This document shows positions 23,726 through 31,647 of a stretch of 64,000 nt of DNA, in pieces (the first letter of the stretch is position 1; every line of letters starts with the position of its first letter). The notes beneath the pieces are model-generated. The model was not told the DNA's origin. It saw only the letters and a program-made list of their open reading frames with translations, and ran no database searches. This DNA is from Actinoplanes missouriensis 431. Its GTDB lineage: Bacteria; Actinomycetota; Actinomycetes; Mycobacteriales; Micromonosporaceae. The stretch spans positions 2,170,001-2,234,000 of the forward strand of contig NC_017093.1 in the NCBI RefSeq assembly GCF_000284295.1, in the 5' to 3' direction. The position numbers and the translations under genes were made by a program.

Positions 23726-24504
23726 TCAGGTCGTGGTGTCACCCGGCGGGATCAGCCCAAGATTCCGCAGCCGTTGTGCCACGTCCGCACCGACCGGTTT
23801 CTGCTTCGGCGTGCGCTGCTGCTGCGGCAGTTCGACCGGCTTCGGCTTAGCTCCCTTGCCACCCGACCGCTGCCAGTTCGCGCCGGCAAGCTGGTGGTCG
23901 ATGCGCCGCAGCAGGAACTCGGTGACCCCCCACGCACCCATCGGCCCCCGCATTTTGCGGTGCAGTGCCGACTCCGGTGGCAGCGATTTGATCCGGACTA
24001 GGAGTTCCCGCGGGGAGTAGCGGCCTTCCTGGCGGGGACCGTAGAGCGCGTCCGCGAGCCGGATTTGGTAGTAGCGGTGGAGGTCCGCTTCGATGGCCTC
24101 CCCGTGCTCTTCGAGGAGCCGGCGGAGGCCGAGGCTTCCCCCTCGTCGGAACCCGAGTGGCTTTTCCACTGGTCGATCAGATCGAGGAGGACATTCAGCG
24201 GACGCTTCACCTTGATGAAGTCGGCGCCCTGACCGGCCCGGCCTTCGTCGAGGAGTTTCGCGAACAGGGCGGACACGTGCTCCTTGAGGACCGCGATGTC
24301 GGCTTCGGTCGCGTCGTCGCTGATGTTCGCAAACTTGCTGCCGAAGCTGAGCACATCGATGTGGGTGTCGAAGTCCAGCAGGTGAATGTTCGGCAGCATC
24401 CACCAGCGGTCCGCCCACCGGAACCAGAACTCCGGATTCTGCTCGGTGTGGACCTTCTGCAGGTCATAGCCCTGGCCGGGCGGCGGGGCGAACTCGGCGG
24501 TCAC
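23726..24504 (-). CDS. Tail assembly chaperone long form (gpG-T type) made by -1 frameshift, 259 aa
   Basis: The N-terminal part is shared with the short form. At the slippery GGGGGAA (24142-24136) ribosomes can slip back one base and read GGA-AGC-CTC instead of GAA-GCC-TCG, entering the frame that ends at 23726. The downstream frame encodes a helical, then basic segment ending QRLRNLGLIPPGDTTT and has no own start or ribosome site in the right place. A chaperone pair fused by frameshift just upstream of the tape measure is universal in siphophages. Confidence 0.85.
23998..24504 (-). CDS. Tail assembly chaperone short form (gpG type), 168 aa
   Basis: The GTG at 24504 overlaps the stop of the 55-aa gene. 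The protein is a folded domain (EFAPPPGQGYDLQKVHTEQNPEFWFRWADRW start, AKLLDEGRAGQGADFIKVKRPLNVLLDLIDQW) followed by a low-complexity Ser/Thr/Lys tail after the slippery site. That tail is what is expected when the zero frame is only a short terminator of the product. It works with the long form to load the tape measure. Confidence 0.85.
   Translation of the reverse strand: MTAEFAPPPGQGYDLQKVHTEQNPEFWFRWADRWWMLPNIHLLDFDTHIDVLSFGSKFANISDDATEADIAVLKEHVSALFAKLLDEGRAGQGADFIKVKRPLNVLLDLIDQWKSHSGSDEGEASASAGSSKSTGRPSKRTSTATTKSGSRTRSTVPARKAATPRGNS
24136..24142 (-). other. Programmed -1 frameshift slippery heptamer GGGGGAA
   Basis: The zero frame reads GAG-GGG-GAA-GCC. Slippage by one base back preserves the GGG pairing and moves to GGA-AGC. 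Downstream GC-rich sequence can form structure. This heptamer is a known type in actinophage tail chaperone genes, and the frame arithmetic (779 nt plus one re-read base gives 260 codons) is exact. Confidence 0.8.
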
Positions 24505-24668
24505 TCGGCCGCCCCCTGCCCGGAACCAGGCGCAGTCGGGGCGGACTCGGGGATCAGGCCGAGCCGCTGCAGGCGGGTTTCGACGGGAACGGTGTCGCCC
24601 TTGGCCGGCTGCTGTTGCGCCTGTCCGGCAGGGGCGACGCGGGCGGCGCGGGCACGCTTGCCGGTCAT
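24501..24668 (-). CDS. Small phage protein with LGLIP motif, 55 aa
   Basis: The ATG at 24668 overlaps the upstream stop and the TGA overlaps the chaperone GTG. The N-terminus is basic (MTGKRARAARVAP) and the middle contains VETRLQRLGLIPES. That motif recurs as VAQRLRNLGLIPPG at the C-terminus of the frameshifted chaperone. The shared motif suggests both bind the same partner. Confidence 0.7.
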   Translation of the reverse strand: MTGKRARAARVAPAGQAQQQPAKGDTVPVETRLQRLGLIPESAPTAPGSGQGAAE

Positions 24669-25006
24669 GCGGGCCTCCCGTTGCCGAGGGCCCGGTGCTC
24701 GCCGGTGTGAGCACGCCCGGCCTCCGCGGCAGACGGTGTGGGCTGCCAGCCAGGCACGTTCGCCCTCGGATCCGGCAGGTCAGGGTTGCCCCACGTTGTC
24801 ATCGGCGGCTGGTTGCGGCGCTCGGGTGCCAGCTGTCGTGGCGGGATGCCCACCTGCAGCGCATCCGCTGCGACGATCAGCGACACCATCACTTTGCCGC
24901 CATCACCGGGATCGGCGACATACGCGGCGATGTCGAGGGGACGACCGTCGACGACGGCACGATAGCCGCCGTCGCCGGGCCGGTAGGCGATCTCAACACT
25001 GGTCAT
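24665..25006 (-). CDS. Tail-region hypothetical protein, 113 aa
   Basis: It starts with an ATG 11 nt after GGAG and is coupled to the 55-aa gene by ATGA. The first 60 residues form a beta domain (SVEIAYRPGDGGYRAVVDGRPLDIAAYV) and the rest is Pro-rich and disordered. It lies between the major tail protein and the chaperones. No function was recognised. Confidence 0.7.
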   Translation of the reverse strand: MTSVEIAYRPGDGGYRAVVDGRPLDIAAYVADPGDGGKVMVSLIVAADALQVGIPPRQLAPERRNQPPMTTWGNPDLPDPRANVPGWQPTPSAAEAGRAHTGEHRALGNGRPA

Positions 25007-25047
25007 GCGGGGACTCCTTCTGCGGGTATGCGGGTTGCGGGAAAGGG

Positions 25048-25082
25048 GACGTCGCCGGCCCCCGCATCGGACCGGCGACGTC
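25048..25082 (-). terminator. Hairpin after the major tail protein gene
   Basis: GACGTCGCCGG pairs perfectly over 11 bp with CCGGCGACGTC around a 13-nt loop. On the minus strand it follows the major tail protein stop by about 10 nt. It probably terminates or stabilises part of the transcripts and so raises major tail mRNA over downstream genes. Confidence 0.6.
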
Positions 25083-25091
25083 GATCATGGG

Positions 25092-25658
25092 TTAGGCGGC
25101 GAGGGAGCTGTCCAGCAGATAGCGGTAGGCGACGTTGCCGTTGGCGTCCGGGAACGCCTTGATCGTCCAGCCGTAGACGGTCACCTCAGTCGACGACCAG
25201 ACGACGTCACCGCGCTCCGACACCTGACCGAGCGGCACGACGATGCGCTGCGCTTTGCCAGCGTCGGAGATGCCGTGCAGGATCCACGTCCGCACATCCT
25301 TGACCGGCGGCTTCTCGGCGATGGACACACCGTATGCGGTCTGCGTGATGGTGGAACCGGCGTACTGGATGCCCAGCGTCGTCAGGTTCGTTTCCATCGC
25401 GGCGAACGCGAACGTCTTCACGAACTCGCCGGGGATCGACGCGGCGAGCGCGTTGCCCTGCCACATGAAGATGTCCGTCGAGTCCTGCGACGTGGCATCA
25501 GTGAGGCCTTCGTCGGTGAGCGCGCCGACCTCTTTGTAGACCGCCGAGTTGATCGCGGTGGTCGGGTCGGTCGGCAGGACCGGGTTCGTCACTCCGAACC
25601 CGGAGACCGCGACGAGCCCGTTCTGATAGGCGCGGATCTTGGTGACGTCGACCGCCAT
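25092..25658 (-). CDS. Major tail (tube) protein, 188 aa
   Basis: The ATG follows a good AAGGAG. The sequence begins MAVDVTKIRAYQNGLVAV and contains beta-rich segments (TNLTTLGIQYAGSTITQTAYGV; WSSTEVTVYGWTIKAFPDANG) ending in LLDSSLAA. Length, start and position before the frameshifted chaperones identify it as the tail tube subunit. It is flanked on both sides by hairpins, in line with high expression. Confidence 0.88.
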   Translation of the reverse strand: MAVDVTKIRAYQNGLVAVSGFGVTNPVLPTDPTTAINSAVYKEVGALTDEGLTDATSQDSTDIFMWQGNALAASIPGEFVKTFAFAAMETNLTTLGIQYAGSTITQTAYGVSIAEKPPVKDVRTWILHGISDAGKAQRIVVPLGQVSERGDVVWSSTEVTVYGWTIKAFPDANGNVAYRYLLDSSLAA

Positions 25659-25683
25659 GGGTCATCTCCTTGCATGGTGAAGG

Positions 25684-25699
25684 CCCGGCGGTCGCCGGG
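25684..25699 (-). terminator. Short hairpin between tail-tube and upstream gene
   Basis: CCCGGC pairs with GCCGGG around GGTC in the intergenic gap before the major tail gene. There is no T-run. It may be an RNA processing or stability signal. Confidence 0.4.
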
Positions 25700-25725
25700 A
25701 AGGGGCGAAGCGGAAGGAAGGGGGA

Positions 25726-26067
25726 TCAGATGCCAGGGACGCGAATGACCTGGAACTTCACGTCCGCGTTGTCACCAGAGATCTGCAGCGTGTCGGAGTA
25801 GTTCGCCAGCTCGTACGGGCCGAGCACCTTCGCCGTGTTCGCCGGCAGCGCGACCGTGCGGGTCGCCGCGGCAAGACCGTCGACGGTGGCAGTCGGCGTG
25901 ATGGTCACGTTCCGCGGCGTCGACACGTTTGCGTTCGTGGCGATCACGATCACGGACTTGCCGTCCGAGGCGACACTGTTGCCGTTCGCCACATCCGCCG
26001 CGGTGCCCGCCGGGAGGGCGGTACCAGCCTTCGACGATTCGACGATGGTGAGCGGCGTGCGAGCCAT
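25726..26067 (-). CDS. Beta-sandwich phage structural protein, 113 aa
   Basis: It starts with MARTPLTIVESSKAGTALPAGTAADVANGN, then has a Thr/Val-rich beta domain (RNVTITPTATVDG) with a QISGDNADVKFQVIRVPG end. Similar small proteins accompany major tail or head proteins in actinophages. It is likely a decoration or tail-tube-associated protein and not an enzyme. Confidence 0.7.
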   Translation of the reverse strand: MARTPLTIVESSKAGTALPAGTAADVANGNSVASDGKSVIVIATNANVSTPRNVTITPTATVDGLAAATRTVALPANTAKVLGPYELANYSDTLQISGDNADVKFQVIRVPGI

Positions 26068-26092
26068 GAGCTACCTCCGGGCATGACGAAAG

Positions 26093-26111
26093 CCCGGCGG
26101 GGCACGCCGGG
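26093..26111 (-). terminator. Hairpin upstream of the structural gene at 26067
   Basis: CCCGGCG pairs with CGCCGGG over 7 bp around GGGCA; on the minus strand it is followed by CTTTCGT. It separates the head-tail connector genes from the highly expressed tail-tube block. Confidence 0.5.
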
Positions 26112-26127
26112 TAGGGATGAGCAGGTT

Positions 26128-26562
26128 TCAGATGACGCCGTGCAGGATCACGCGGTAAGCCGCGCCGCGGCGAGCAACCGTCGCCGAAATCGCCGACCGG
26201 TTACTGCCGCCGGAGTCACGGAACGGCAGCCAGCACGGGGCCGCCACGGTCTCCACACCGGTCACGAAGATGCCGTTGGTGAACGTGTGGTGCGGAAGGT
26301 GGAAGCGCATCAGCGTGCGGATCTGCTCGCCCAGCGCCCGGCAGTTGTCGGCGACGGCACCGTAAATGTCAATGTCGAGGAGCGCCGTGTCCAAGGTGAG
26401 CTGGGTGTCACCTTCGTCAGCGGCCCGCTGTACGTGAATCAGCGGGGCTTCGAACTGCCAGTTCCGGGGGAGGGTGGGGTCCATCCACACCTTGTTGGTA
26501 CTGCCGATCTGGTCTTGGAGCCAGTGCCCGATGAGTATTTCAGCGTCGGCGTAGTCAGGCAT
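26128..26562 (-). CDS. Tail terminator/completion protein, 144 aa
   Basis: The start MPDYADAEILIGHWLQDQIG and a beta segment (LTLDTALLDIDIYGAVADNCRALGEQIRTLMRFHLPHHT) match the size and position of siphophage tail terminator proteins. It is coupled to the preceding gene by an ATG/stop overlap. Identification is from synteny. Confidence 0.65.
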   Translation of the reverse strand: MPDYADAEILIGHWLQDQIGSTNKVWMDPTLPRNWQFEAPLIHVQRAADEGDTQLTLDTALLDIDIYGAVADNCRALGEQIRTLMRFHLPHHTFTNGIFVTGVETVAAPCWLPFRDSGGSNRSAISATVARRGAAYRVILHGVI

Positions 26563-26954
26563 CAGCGACCCGCCGCCCGCAGCGCTCGCCGCATGATGTG
26601 CAAGGCGGGCGTGCCGGGATGGTTGACCCGTTTCACTGGGTGCCGTGCGCCCGGCCAGTGAAGGGCTTGCGCGTTCTTCGGTTCGATGACGTGCGGCTGG
26701 GTGCCGTGCTCCAGGATCAGCGCCTTCGGGTCGTCATTGACGACTTGCACGGCAGCCATACCCCTGATGCGGGTGCGCTCGGTGCGGAAGGCCCGGCCGT
26801 AGTCGCCGCTGACCTTATGAGGCTCGTAAATCTCGAGCGCCAGATCGATGACCCGGTCGGCGCGGCGCTCCAGTTCACGGTAGATCGAATTCGAGCGGCC
26901 GGCCTCACGGATACCACGGGTGTTCGGCCGGAACGTAACGCGGACACTGCCCAC
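26562..26954 (-). CDS. HK97 gp10-like head-tail joining protein, 130 aa
   Basis: The protein has an N-terminal basic helix, the segment YGRAFRTERTRIRGMAAVQVVNDDPKALILEHGTQPHVI, and a C-terminal helix (PALHIMRRALRAAG). The AxxLEHGT-P pattern is typical of HK97 gp10 family minor proteins that join heads and tails. The GTG at 26954 has a moderate ribosome site. Confidence 0.7.
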   Translation of the reverse strand: MGSVRVTFRPNTRGIREAGRSNSIYRELERRADRVIDLALEIYEPHKVSGDYGRAFRTERTRIRGMAAVQVVNDDPKALILEHGTQPHVIEPKNAQALHWPGARHPVKRVNHPGTPALHIMRRALRAAGR

Positions 26955-27017
26955 TTCGCACCCCCGGTTCCAAGTTGCGAAGACGGTGTGAAGCAGAATG
27001 TGAAGCTTGGCGCGCAG

Positions 27018-27773
27018 CTACCAGTAGCGGGGGTCGTCGTAACGCGGGTCGGCGGTCGGGAAACTCCAGGTGGGCGCAACAATTTCGATACCGTAGTCCG
27101 AGGTGCCCCCGGCGGCATTGTTGGCATCGGCGAGATCACCGAGCATGGCGTCAGCCCGGCGTTCCATGTCGTTGGCCCGCTGCAGCGACGCGGCGTCGTT
27201 GGGCCAGCTGCGTTCCACCCAGGCGGCGGCCAGCAGTGCAGCGACGGCGCGGGCCAGGTCGTGCATGCTGTCGCGCATCGGTGAGACGCGGGCAGCAACC
27301 CAAGCGACCGCGTCAACGATCAGCGCGTCCACGGCCACCCCTGACGGTGTGGTGGTGTGGTCGAACGTGAACTGGTAGATGTCCTGGCTGTTCACCACTG
27401 ACGTGAGTGACCGTGCGAGGGTGCGGTGGGGCACGTATGTGGCGACCCGTGTCCGGGACGGTGTCCACTCCGGGCCGCCTGCAGCCGGCGACGGAACCAC
27501 CCAGATCTCGATGTCTTCGGCACCGACACCTGTGCCCATCACTTGCCAGGACAGCACCCACCTGCGGGGTTGATCAAACACCACCGGATCAGCGGTGAGT
27601 CGCCGGGTCGGTTCGCCAGTGTCCGGGTCGGCGCCGAGCGGGCCTGGAGTGACTGGCACGCCGCTGCTGGTGCCGTCGGGCCGGTGCACCGTCAGCGTCC
27701 CCGTCGTGTCCACCCCGGCGGGGGTGACATCGAGGTACGGCTGGTCGACGTCACCGACGGACAGATCCGACAC
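27018..27773 (-). CDS. Head-tail connector protein, 251 aa
   Basis: I chose the GTG at 27773, preceded by AAAGAGGTG, over a longer upstream start. Residues 1-130 form an Ig-like beta domain (DTTGTLTVHRPDG..RRWVLSWQVMGTG). Residues 150-235 are helical (VDALIVDAVAWVAARVSPMRDSMHDLARAVAALLAAAWVERSW), like the gp6/adaptor helices of connectors. Position between appendage and gp10-like genes supports a connector role. Confidence 0.6.
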   Translation of the reverse strand: MSDLSVGDVDQPYLDVTPAGVDTTGTLTVHRPDGTSSGVPVTPGPLGADPDTGEPTRRLTADPVVFDQPRRWVLSWQVMGTGVGAEDIEIWVVPSPAAGGPEWTPSRTRVATYVPHRTLARSLTSVVNSQDIYQFTFDHTTTPSGVAVDALIVDAVAWVAARVSPMRDSMHDLARAVAALLAAAWVERSWPNDAASLQRANDMERRADAMLGDLADANNAAGGTSDYGIEIVAPTWSFPTADPRYDDPRYW

Positions 27774-27786
27774 CTGGTCACCTCTT

Positions 27787-30700
27787 TCAGGTGCGGTGGG
27801 TGAGCCCACCAGAGAGACGGGACCTGTTACTGCCCGAGCGGTACCGGCCGGGGGTGACGAACACCCCGGTCCGCACGAGCGGTGTCGGAATACTCGCGAC
27901 CGCCATAACCGTGGCCGGGCTGACCGTCCGGTCCGCCTGACCGATCACCGTGGGGCTCGCGATCGCCGCGACACCCGCCACCGTGGTCAGAGTGACGACC
28001 GTTTCGGTACGCACCGACGGCGCCGGGATTGCCGCCGCAGCCTGCACCGTTGCCGGCGAAACCGTGGTGGTTGAGCCCGCCGACACGGCCGGGGTGGGGA
28101 TCGCGGTGGATGCGATAACTGTTGCCGGTGTGCGGGTGGCGATCGAGGTGGCCTGCACTGCTGGTGCCGGGATTGCCGTGACCGCACCCACTGTGGCGGG
28201 GGAGCGGGTGGCGCTCGTCCCGGCCTGAACAGTGGGTGCGGGGATCGCGGCAACCGCAGCGACGGTCGCGGGTGACCGGGTGACACTCGAGGTGACCTGC
28301 ACCGTCGGGCTGGGGATGGCCGCGACCGCGGCAACCGTGCTCGGGCTGCGGCTGGCCGACGACGATGCGATGACCGTGGGCGTCGGGATCGACGCGACGG
28401 CCTGCACGGTGCCGGGCGTGACGTCGTCGTACCAGTCCACCGGGGTCGGCTGAACCAACCCGGACATGAGCGTGCTGGGTGGCGCGCCCATGTCGACCAG
28501 CATGTTGATCGTGGCCTGCTGCAGCACCAGTGAGGTGTTGTCGCTGCCGACCTGCCAGGTATTCGCCGAGTCCAGCGCCAGCGCGTAGTTGACCGTGCCC
28601 GCCGAGAACACGAGCGCCCCGCTGCCGCCGGGGTAGACCGACAACCTGTGTGTTGCCGTGCCCGCCTGGTCGTAGACATCGCCGGCGTCCACCAGCAACT
28701 GCCCGAACGCCACCGAGTAGGTGACGTCCGAAAGGTATCTGGCGCGGGGGTGGGCGGGTGCCATGTAGTTCGCGGCGGTGGTGCTCACTCCGAGCGGTCC
28801 CCAGCAGTTCCACTCGAAACCGAGCACCTCAGCGGGCGACGACCATGACCCGCTGGACAGTTCGGCCACCGACGTGTGACGCCAGAACGGCTGTGCCGTG
28901 TACCCGCCAGCGACGGGTGCGACCAGGCTTTTGAAGTTTGGCCCGTTCACGCAGAAGATCGACCCGAGCAGCGTGTTCTCCGGGGCGTTGCCGCCCTTGC
29001 CGGTGCCGTCCGGGTCACGCCACGCGCCAGTCCACTCCGGGCGGGTGCTGCCACGTCCCTGGATGGTCGACTTCTGGCACTCCTGCACGCGCGGGCGGCC
29101 CTGGCTGTCCGGCACTGAGCCGACGGTCCGCCAGAACACGTCATTGCCGCTGGAGAAAAACAGCGACACCCCGGCGTCGCGGGCGGCTTCCCACCCGGAG
29201 CGCATCTTGTCGCTCCAGTACTCGTTGTGGCCAACCGCAACCGCCACCGATACGCCGCCGTGTGTGCTGCCGTTACCGCGCAGGTGCAGGCCGGTCGGGT
29301 CTGCGCTGGCGTCGATGCAGCCGTAGTACTTGAGGTCGTGCCCGTTCCGCTCCAAAAACCTGATCATCGGGTACTCGGCGGTGAACAGGTTCGACCATTT
29401 GACCTGCCCGTAGCTGCGGCCGGCGTCGGCGGCGCCCCTGTTGACCATGGGGCGGTTCCAGCTGACGAACCGCGCGCAGTCCGAGTTGTACTGGTCGACG
29501 AGCGTGCCCGTGTACAGCGAGTTGCCGCCGTACTGGCCGCTGCCGAGTCCGCCCCACGCGTTGTAGGCCAGCCACGTTGAGTCGCTGGGCATCAGCATCA
29601 GGTCGGCCTGGCGGGCGTCGTCCCGGACGATGCACATCACGTGCGATGCGCCACCACCCGTGCGGGCCAGCCGCAGGATGTAGATTCCGCTCGGCGCCCA
29701 GGCCGGTGGCGTCCACGTGAGCGTGGTCGCCCAGCCCGAGCAGTCCGCTGAGATGAGCGTCGTGGACGGGTCCGCGTTGGCCGGGGCCGGCTGTGTCTTG
29801 CTCGCGGCGAGCTGCCCCGACGTGGGGGTGATGGTGCCGTAGCTTCGTGCGCCGTCGCCGCCGTACCAGCCGAGCCTGAAAATCTCGCCCGACCAGTCGG
29901 CACTCACCGAGCCGATTTTGAACTGGGCGGTCTCGGTCTTGTCGATGCTCAGGCCGTCGCAGAAACCCTGCAAATCCGGGTGCCCACCTAGGTTCGGCGA
30001 CACCAGATCCCAGGTGGCGCGCGGCGTGCCCGTAAGCAGGTTCTCCGCCGCCACGATCGTCGGCCCGTACGCGACCGTGACCGTTGCTGTCGTCGAGCCG
30101 CCGTGCGTCGCCGACACCGTGGCCCGGACTGTCGCCACGCCTGATCCCGCAGGCGCGGTGTACAGGGGCATCGCGGTGTTGGCGTTCGCGAGCGACCCGG
30201 CCCCGGAGATGACCTCCCACGACCAGCCCGAAATCGACTGCCCGCCCGGCGGGGTAGCCGGCACGTCGAGCAGCACCGACTGTCCTGCGATCACTGGACG
30301 CGCCAGGCCGTTGCTGACGGTCGGCGGGACACCACCCACGGCAGGAGCCGGGATGCTGGCGACCGCCGTGACAGTGGCGGGGGAGACCAGGCCGGAGCCG
30401 GACGTCGAGAACGCAACCGGAGCCGACCACGCCGACCAGTTGCCCGCCGCGTCTCGCGCCCGAACCCGCGCCGAGTAGCCGGACGACGCGGTCAGGCCGG
30501 TCACCGACTGGCTGGTGCTCGCAGTCGTGAACGTGCGGACGTTCCCAGCCACAGGGGCCGGGATAGACGCGACCGCAGCAACCGTTGCTGGGGTGCGCGA
30601 GGCGCTGGCCCCGACGGTCGGCGCCGGAATCGACACCGTGGCCGCCACCGTGCCAGGTGAACGCGAGGCGTTGCCAGAGGTGGACACCGTCGGCGTGGGG

Positions 30701-30885
30701 ATGCTCGCGGTGGCCGCCACCGTTGCCGGGGCCACCGCCGCAGTGAACGTCACCGTGGAGCTGTACGCCGACCAGTTCCCGGCCGCATCCCTGGCTCGCA
30801 CCCGCACCGTGTAGGAGCCGCCCGGCGTGAGTCCGGTGACCGGCGTGCTCGTGACGTTGCCGACGGGAACGGTCCAGGTCGCCAC
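27787..30885 (-). CDS. Virion appendage protein: split FN3, PATVAAVAS repeats and a dimethylformamidase-beta-like domain, 1032 aa
   Basis: The GTG at 30885 has AGGGGG upstream and lies in the same frame as the preceding gene, after its TAA. Residues 1-50 are the second half of an FN3 domain. About 52-112 hold repeats of the type SPATVAAVASIPAPTV. About 113-160 is another FN3 half, and 185-270 an Ig/PKD-like domain. About 275-810 matches the C-terminal domain of N,N-dimethylformamidase beta subunits (ENLLTGTPRATWDL; FRLGWYGGDGAR). Residues 820-1000 have about eight more repeats. The basic C-terminus ends SGGLTHRT. Its place among head/connector genes suggests a head or neck fiber. Enzymatic activity is untested. 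Confidence 0.75.
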   Translation of the reverse strand: MATWTVPVGNVTSTPVTGLTPGGSYTVRVRARDAAGNWSAYSSTVTFTAAVAPATVAATASIPTPTVSTSGNASRSPGTVAATVSIPAPTVGASASRTPATVAAVASIPAPVAGNVRTFTTASTSQSVTGLTASSGYSARVRARDAAGNWSAWSAPVAFSTSGSGLVSPATVTAVASIPAPAVGGVPPTVSNGLARPVIAGQSVLLDVPATPPGGQSISGWSWEVISGAGSLANANTAMPLYTAPAGSGVATVRATVSATHGGSTTATVTVAYGPTIVAAENLLTGTPRATWDLVSPNLGGHPDLQGFCDGLSIDKTETAQFKIGSVSADWSGEIFRLGWYGGDGARSYGTITPTSGQLAASKTQPAPANADPSTTLISADCSGWATTLTWTPPAWAPSGIYILRLARTGGGASHVMCIVRDDARQADLMLMPSDSTWLAYNAWGGLGSGQYGGNSLYTGTLVDQYNSDCARFVSWNRPMVNRGAADAGRSYGQVKWSNLFTAEYPMIRFLERNGHDLKYYGCIDASADPTGLHLRGNGSTHGGVSVAVAVGHNEYWSDKMRSGWEAARDAGVSLFFSSGNDVFWRTVGSVPDSQGRPRVQECQKSTIQGRGSTRPEWTGAWRDPDGTGKGGNAPENTLLGSIFCVNGPNFKSLVAPVAGGYTAQPFWRHTSVAELSSGSWSSPAEVLGFEWNCWGPLGVSTTAANYMAPAHPRARYLSDVTYSVAFGQLLVDAGDVYDQAGTATHRLSVYPGGSGALVFSAGTVNYALALDSANTWQVGSDNTSLVLQQATINMLVDMGAPPSTLMSGLVQPTPVDWYDDVTPGTVQAVASIPTPTVIASSSASRSPSTVAAVAAIPSPTVQVTSSVTRSPATVAAVAAIPAPTVQAGTSATRSPATVGAVTAIPAPAVQATSIATRTPATVIASTAIPTPAVSAGSTTTVSPATVQAAAAIPAPSVRTETVVTLTTVAGVAAIASPTVIGQADRTVSPATVMAVASIPTPLVRTGVFVTPGRYRSGSNRSRLSGGLTHRT

Positions 30886-30894
30886 GCCGCCCCC

Positions 30895-31644
30895 TTAGGG
30901 TCCGGTGACCTCAACCTCGTAGCCGGTCACCCCGACCGCATCCGTCGACGCCGTCCACGACACCGTGGCGGTGGTCGCACCGATCGCTGTCACCTGCAAC
31001 CCGGTCGGGACCGTCGGCGCGGTCGTGTCGCCGGCTGGAACGGTGATTGACCAGACCGCCCACTCACGCGAGGAGCTCGCCCCGTACGTGCCCGCCGGAG
31101 TCAGCGACGTCGAGCCGTACGCGTCGACGTAGGCGACCGACACGTACGCGCCGTCAGTGACCGTGTCACCCGGCACCGTCGCGTCGTAGTCCTCCACGGA
31201 GGGTGTCGTCCACGTCGAGTTGTAGGCGGGGGTGGGATCGTTTGCGGCGACCACACCGGAGATCGCGGCGAACACCGACTGGCCGACCGTGATCCCCGAC
31301 AGGGTGGGCGCAGTGTTCGTGCCGGCCGCCGACGTGCCCACGCCCCACGCGGAACCAGCCGGGAACTCGTACACCAACCAGGCCAGTGGGTAGTTGCCGT
31401 TCGACCGAGTCACCACCACCGACGACTCACCAGCCGTCGCCGTCTTCGTGGCGACGCTGAGCTCAGTGTTGTTGACCGGCTGCAGACGTTCCGTCCACGC
31501 GCCCGGCCACGACTGGACGATCGGGCCACCCGACACCACAACCAGGAGACCGCCTGCCGCAGCGGGCGTGAAGTTGATCGTCGCGTCGTTGACGCCAGGG
31601 GTGCGATTCGCGATGCCCACCGTCCGGTTGATCCATTCGGGCAT
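30895..31644 (-). CDS. Structural protein ending in half an FN3 domain, 249 aa
   Basis: Residues 1-200 are a beta-sandwich (DATINFTPAAAGGLLVVVSGGPI.. WPGAWTERLQ) of a type seen in phage adhesins. From about 207 an FN3 domain begins (TTAPTVPTGLQVTAIGATTATVSWTAST) but stops at TGYEVEVTGP with TAA. The missing FN3 half is the start of the next gene, 9 nt on and in the same frame. Either the stop is read through or restarted, or a single longer gene has been broken. Confidence 0.7.
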   Translation of the reverse strand: MPEWINRTVGIANRTPGVNDATINFTPAAAGGLLVVVSGGPIVQSWPGAWTERLQPVNNTELSVATKTATAGESSVVVTRSNGNYPLAWLVYEFPAGSAWGVGTSAAGTNTAPTLSGITVGQSVFAAISGVVAANDPTPAYNSTWTTPSVEDYDATVPGDTVTDGAYVSVAYVDAYGSTSLTPAGTYGASSSREWAVWSITVPAGDTTAPTVPTGLQVTAIGATTATVSWTASTDAVGVTGYEVEVTGP

Positions 31645-31647
31645 CGG

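Noticed and set aside
27787..30885. CRISPR-like or VNTR array
   Set aside because: The periodicity is in the protein (18-20 residues), stays in frame and varies in sequence; no identical DNA repeats with unique spacers.
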